Shown here piece by piece: positions 22,715 to 25,227 of a stretch of DNA of 25,227 nucleotides (positions are counted from its first letter, which is position 1; each line of letters opens with the position of its first letter). Source of the stretch: an uncultured Methylobacillus sp. (GTDB lineage: Bacteria; Pseudomonadota; Gammaproteobacteria; Burkholderiales; Methylophilaceae). The position numbers and the translations under genes were made by a program. The stretch covers positions 1 to 25,227 of the forward strand of contig CAMLDO010000030.1 of assembly GCA_946478865.1 (NCBI GenBank). The letters run 5' to 3'. The notes under the pieces are model-generated. The model was not told the DNA's origin and did no database searches. It was given only the letters and a program-made list of their open reading frames with translations.

Positions 22715-23101
22715 GTGGGATATGACCGCAAATATCTGCTGTGGGCGCTGGCCTATGTAGTCGCCGGCATGTTACTCGGCGTCGTCATGGGCGCCTCGCA
22801 GGATCACAGCCAGCATGTGACGCATGCACACATCCTGCTGGTCGGATTCGTGACGTCGCTGGCGTATGCCGTGATCCACAAGCTCTGGCTCGTCCAGCCT
22901 TCGCCCAGGCTGGCCCGACTCCAGTTTCTGGCGCACCAAAGCGGCGCCCTCGTGATGTTCGCCGGATTGCTGATGCTGTTCGGGCAGGTTCTGCCGATTC
23001 AGCAACTCGACCCTGTTCTGGCGCTCGCCTCCATCATCGTCCTGCTGGCCGCCGTGCTGATGATGGTATTGGTCGCCCGGTCCCGCCCCGTCAGTCCTTA
23101 A
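22715..23101 (+). CDS. Small four-helix membrane protein with HAH motif
   Basis: The product has 128 residues from the GTG at 22715, chosen because AAAGGGG lies seven bases upstream; an in-frame ATG at 22676 would add 13 polar residues. There are four transmembrane helices. The first loop and second helix carry HSQHVTHAHILLVGF and a later His (AVIHKLW), a pattern seen in relatives of heme-copper oxidase subunit I and in short proteobacterial membrane proteins of unknown function. Metal or heme binding is possible but not shown. It is followed by a bidirectional terminator. Confidence 0.78.
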   Translation: MGYDRKYLLWALAYVVAGMLLGVVMGASQDHSQHVTHAHILLVGFVTSLAYAVIHKLWLVQPSPRLARLQFLAHQSGALVMFAGLLMLFGQVLPIQQLDPVLALASIIVLLAAVLMMVLVARSRPVSP

Positions 23102-23115
23102 AAGTACATAAAACA

Positions 23116-23135
23116 AAACCCGCCGCGGCGGGTTT
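23116..23135. terminator. Bidirectional terminator
   Basis: AAACCCGCC-GC-GGCGGGTTT is a perfect 9-base-pair hairpin just after the HAH protein gene. On the minus strand it is followed by TGTTTTATG, so it also serves the 27-residue peptide gene and its upstream neighbour. Confidence 0.75.
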
Positions 23136-23153
23136 GGGTGCGATCGGGCTGAA

Positions 23154-23237
23154 TCAGAAGATCAACTTGAGGAAGCCGGTCGTTACCAGCAGGCCGATCA
23201 GGAAAATGATGCCGATAACCCACAGAAAGACTTTCAT
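23154..23237 (-). CDS. 27-residue single-span membrane peptide
   Basis: The frame ATG AAA GTC TTT to TTC TGA encodes 27 residues, starting MKVFLWVIGIIFLIG and ending TTGFLKLIF. It is a single hydrophobic helix with one Lys near each end, enough to span the membrane. AAAGGGA lies seven bases upstream of the ATG, a good ribosome-binding site, and a strong terminator follows 19 bases after the stop. The first Lys and position of Trp suggest N-in topology. It is too short for most gene finders. Function is unknown; it could be a regulatory partner of a neighbouring membrane protein. Confidence 0.65.
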   Translation of the reverse strand: MKVFLWVIGIIFLIGLLVTTGFLKLIF

Positions 23238-23337
23238 CGCTGTCCCTTTCGTGTTCATGATGTTCCCATGCTAGGCACGCGGGGATCGGCATGCCATGAA
23301 ACGAGGACTGAATTCCTTGTAGGAATCTGCCGATAAT

Positions 23338-24702
23338 TCATTTGCGCGGACGAATGACCGCGATCCAGTTTCCAGCTTTGGGAGGTGCGAGGCCTTGCTG
23401 GGGAGCGCCTTCATCATCGCCCCACTCTGCCCGGTCGAGATTGAGCCAGCTCACCGAAGCATCTTCAATCACCGGCCCTTCCCCCGCCTTCCCCGCCGGG
23501 AAATACAGCACCCGGGTGCCATTTTCCCCTCGCGCTTCGTAGAACACAGGTTCCTCTGAATCGCCTGCCGGCAATGGGACCAGCGACCATAGCGGAACAG
23601 CTGCCTCGAGCAGCCGCACAGCCCGGATAGCATTCACCGCCTTGTCGCTGAGCCCGAGCCCCGACGCTGGCCGGTGAAACCTCGACACCGCCACGCCTGC
23701 AAGCAGATTTCGCCAGAAGCGTTCCAGCGCCTGCTGGTCGCTATGCCCGAAAGAGTTCCCGTCGGCCCCGTAAATCTTGATGGAATTCATCGGGCGCGGG
23801 CGGTTCTGGATGTGTTCCCGGAACGCGCGCAGGTTATCCCAATGCTTGCGGCCGTTGCTGTGATTGTTCTGCGAGACCTCGATGAAATCGTAGAGCTCGG
23901 GATGGTCCAGCGTGCGCCCATGGCTCTGCTTGCTCATGCTCTTGTCGTCCATCATTTCGGTGACATACACCGTCTTGCCTTGCGCGCTAGCCTTGGCCTT
24001 CACGTACTGGGCCCAGTAGCGGCTCCATGCCTCGTCCGCCGAGGTTTCGTTGTCGATGCAATACAGCACATGGTCGTATTGCAGCGCATGCTCCAGCACC
24101 TTGTCGATGAAGCGCTGCTGATAGTCGAGGATCAGGCGGTTGTTGCGCTGATCGGGCGTGGTGAAGAAAAACGGCTGCCGGTTTTTCCCCGGATGATCGT
24201 AGTAAGCCGGCGCGAAGCCGGATCGCCAGTAGGAATAGTTGATGTTGTTCTTCGGGTTATAAGGATGCGGCTGCCAGTGCCGGATCTTGCCGTGGTCGGT
24301 GAAGTCGAAGCGATCCCACAGCTCGATCTGCACCACGATGCCGCGTTGCGCGGTTTCGCGCAGGAAACGCTCGAAGCGCTGCCAGTACTCCGGGTTCCAC
24401 TGGTCGAGATCGTACTTTCCGGAAGGTAATTGCAGATAAGGGTAGATTTCGAAGCCCTTGTCGCGGCGGTCGCTCATGGTGTTGCGCACCACGTTGCCGC
24501 CCGCCTGCTTGAGCCGGTCGAGCTGGGCGATCAGATCGGGCTCCGACCACTGGAACAGATTGTCGTCGTCGCTGCCGCCCACCAGCAGTACTGGAGCACC
24601 GTCATACATCCAGTAACGGGGATTTTCATTCCAGGGGGCCACTTCCGCATGTGCTGCCTGCGCCAACGCCAGCAGCGGCACCACCAGCCATCGCAACCAC
24701 AT
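23338..24702 (-). CDS. Secreted glycoside-hydrolase-like TIM-barrel protein
   Basis: The product has 454 residues with a signal peptide cleaved after about residue 19 (QAAHA/EVAP) and a ribosome-binding site AAAGGAG. The start of the mature part (NPRYWMYDGAPVLLVGGSDDDNLFQW) and the following LDRLKQAGGNVVRNTMSDR resemble the DUF4038/cellulase-like clan GH-A barrels. Glu219 in VLYCIDNETSADEAW fits the acid/base Glu after Asn, and Glu249 (VYVTEMMD) lies further on. A small C-terminal beta domain follows from about 370. It is probably periplasmic or secreted and acts on an unknown polysaccharide. The family assignment is by pattern only. Confidence 0.75.
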   Translation of the reverse strand: MWLRWLVVPLLALAQAAHAEVAPWNENPRYWMYDGAPVLLVGGSDDDNLFQWSEPDLIAQLDRLKQAGGNVVRNTMSDRRDKGFEIYPYLQLPSGKYDLDQWNPEYWQRFERFLRETAQRGIVVQIELWDRFDFTDHGKIRHWQPHPYNPKNNINYSYWRSGFAPAYYDHPGKNRQPFFFTTPDQRNNRLILDYQQRFIDKVLEHALQYDHVLYCIDNETSADEAWSRYWAQYVKAKASAQGKTVYVTEMMDDKSMSKQSHGRTLDHPELYDFIEVSQNNHSNGRKHWDNLRAFREHIQNRPRPMNSIKIYGADGNSFGHSDQQALERFWRNLLAGVAVSRFHRPASGLGLSDKAVNAIRAVRLLEAAVPLWSLVPLPAGDSEEPVFYEARGENGTRVLYFPAGKAGEGPVIEDASVSWLNLDRAEWGDDEGAPQQGLAPPKAGNWIAVIRPRK

Positions 24703-24824
24703 CGGCTTCTCCTTTCCTGACGATAGACACCCGCGCTACAGGAACTAAATCGCCGCCTTTATCTCCATCTGAGATTCCGCCATAAATCAGGCGTTCAATC
24801 TCAACCACAACATGGAGAAAAAAC

Positions 24825-25227
24825 ATGGCTAAAGTCGTTGTCGTTTACCACAGCGGGTATGGGCACACCGCCAAGCAGGCCGAAGCCGTTACAAAGGGCG
24901 CAGGGGCCGAACTGTTTGCGATCGACAAGGAAGGCAATTTGCCGGAAGCGGCCTGGGAGGCCCTGGATGCCGCCGATGCCATCGTGTTCGGTTCGCCGAC
25001 CTACATGGGCGCGGCAAGCTGGCAGTTCAAGAAATTCGCCGATGAAACCTCCAAGCGCTGGTTTGCGCAGGCCTGGAAGAACAAGGTGTTCGGCGGCTTT
25101 ACCAACTCCGCCTCGATGAACGGAGACAAGTTCTCCACGCTGCAATACATGTTCACGCTGGCGATGCAGCATAGCGGCTTGTGGGTAGGCACGGGCATGC
25201 TGCCGTCCAATACCAAGGCCGCGAAAC
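24825..25227 (+). CDS. Flavodoxin-fold NAD(P)H:quinone oxidoreductase, WrbA-like (3' end missing)
   Basis: 134 codons are visible before the window ends. The ATG at 24825 follows GGAGAAAAAAC. The FMN phosphate loop is at residues 9-14 (SGYGHT), followed by AIVFGSPTYMGAASWQFKKFADE (about 73-95), NKVFGGFTNSASMNGDK and the conserved LWVGTG. It matches short WrbA/flavodoxin-family quinone reductases, which reduce quinones by two electrons in the cytoplasm. It diverges from the glycoside-hydrolase-like gene; the 122 bases between them must hold both promoters. An earlier ATG at 24812 is out of frame. Confidence 0.9.
   Translation, partial: MAKVVVVYHSGYGHTAKQAEAVTKGAGAELFAIDKEGNLPEAAWEALDAADAIVFGSPTYMGAASWQFKKFADETSKRWFAQAWKNKVFGGFTNSASMNGDKFSTLQYMFTLAMQHSGLWVGTGMLPSNTKAAK

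Overview
The window has two parts of unlike composition. Bases 1 to about 2540 are AT-rich. They hold a head-to-tail series of small, mostly unrecognised + strand genes, separated by one good integron recombination site (attC, 54-113) and several short or damaged attC-like sequences. This looks like the far end of a chromosomal integron cassette array; no integrase gene lies in the window. The rest is GC-rich chromosome. Its gene content (stand-alone CysI with a DUF934 partner, CcoG, NdvB-like glucan synthase, PhoP/PhoQ-like system with PepSY proteins, Csp-like copper protein, AzoR/pirin/LysR) suggests a Gram-negative proteobacterium, most likely a betaproteobacterium. That placement is inference.

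Layout. Bases 2649-5961 carry a secreted PepSY protein (+), a DUF3617 protein (+) and a tightly overlapped PepSY - response regulator - histidine kinase operon (-). Bases 6012-10484 (-) carry a class D beta-lactamase, a MocR-type regulator, sulfite reductase CysI and its DUF934 partner. ccoG diverges from the beta-lactamase at 10624. Bases 12063-12537 form a 475-base intergenic region without a convincing protein gene. It contains a well-formed sigma-54 promoter reading leftward into a compact hairpin RNA that ends at the ccoG terminator, plus a further orphan leftward terminator. YceI and Tim44-like secreted or membrane proteins follow.

Bases 14196-18684 are a beta-glucan locus: a membrane-anchored GH17 protein (+) converges on, and overlaps by 88 bases, an operon of a GH17-GT2 fusion (NdvB type) and a small membrane protein (-). 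Bases 18872-21424 are a redox-stress unit: azoR and pirin, divergent from a LysR gene. Next come a cytosolic-looking Cys-rich copper-storage-like protein (-), a cytochrome b561 (+), a small membrane protein with a HAH motif (+), a 27-residue membrane peptide (-), a secreted glycoside-hydrolase-like protein (-) and the start of a flavodoxin/WrbA-type gene (+) cut by the window end.

Most notable unexplained signals: (1) a 36-base two-part box, identical in layout, upstream of both cysI and ccoG, flanking the MocR regulator gene; (2) the candidate sigma-54-dependent small RNA at about 12036-12102; (3) an 11-base-period direct repeat in front of the first PepSY gene; (4) a cassette gene split by a frameshift at an A6 run; (5) terminators and operators built into coding ends (lysR, mocR).
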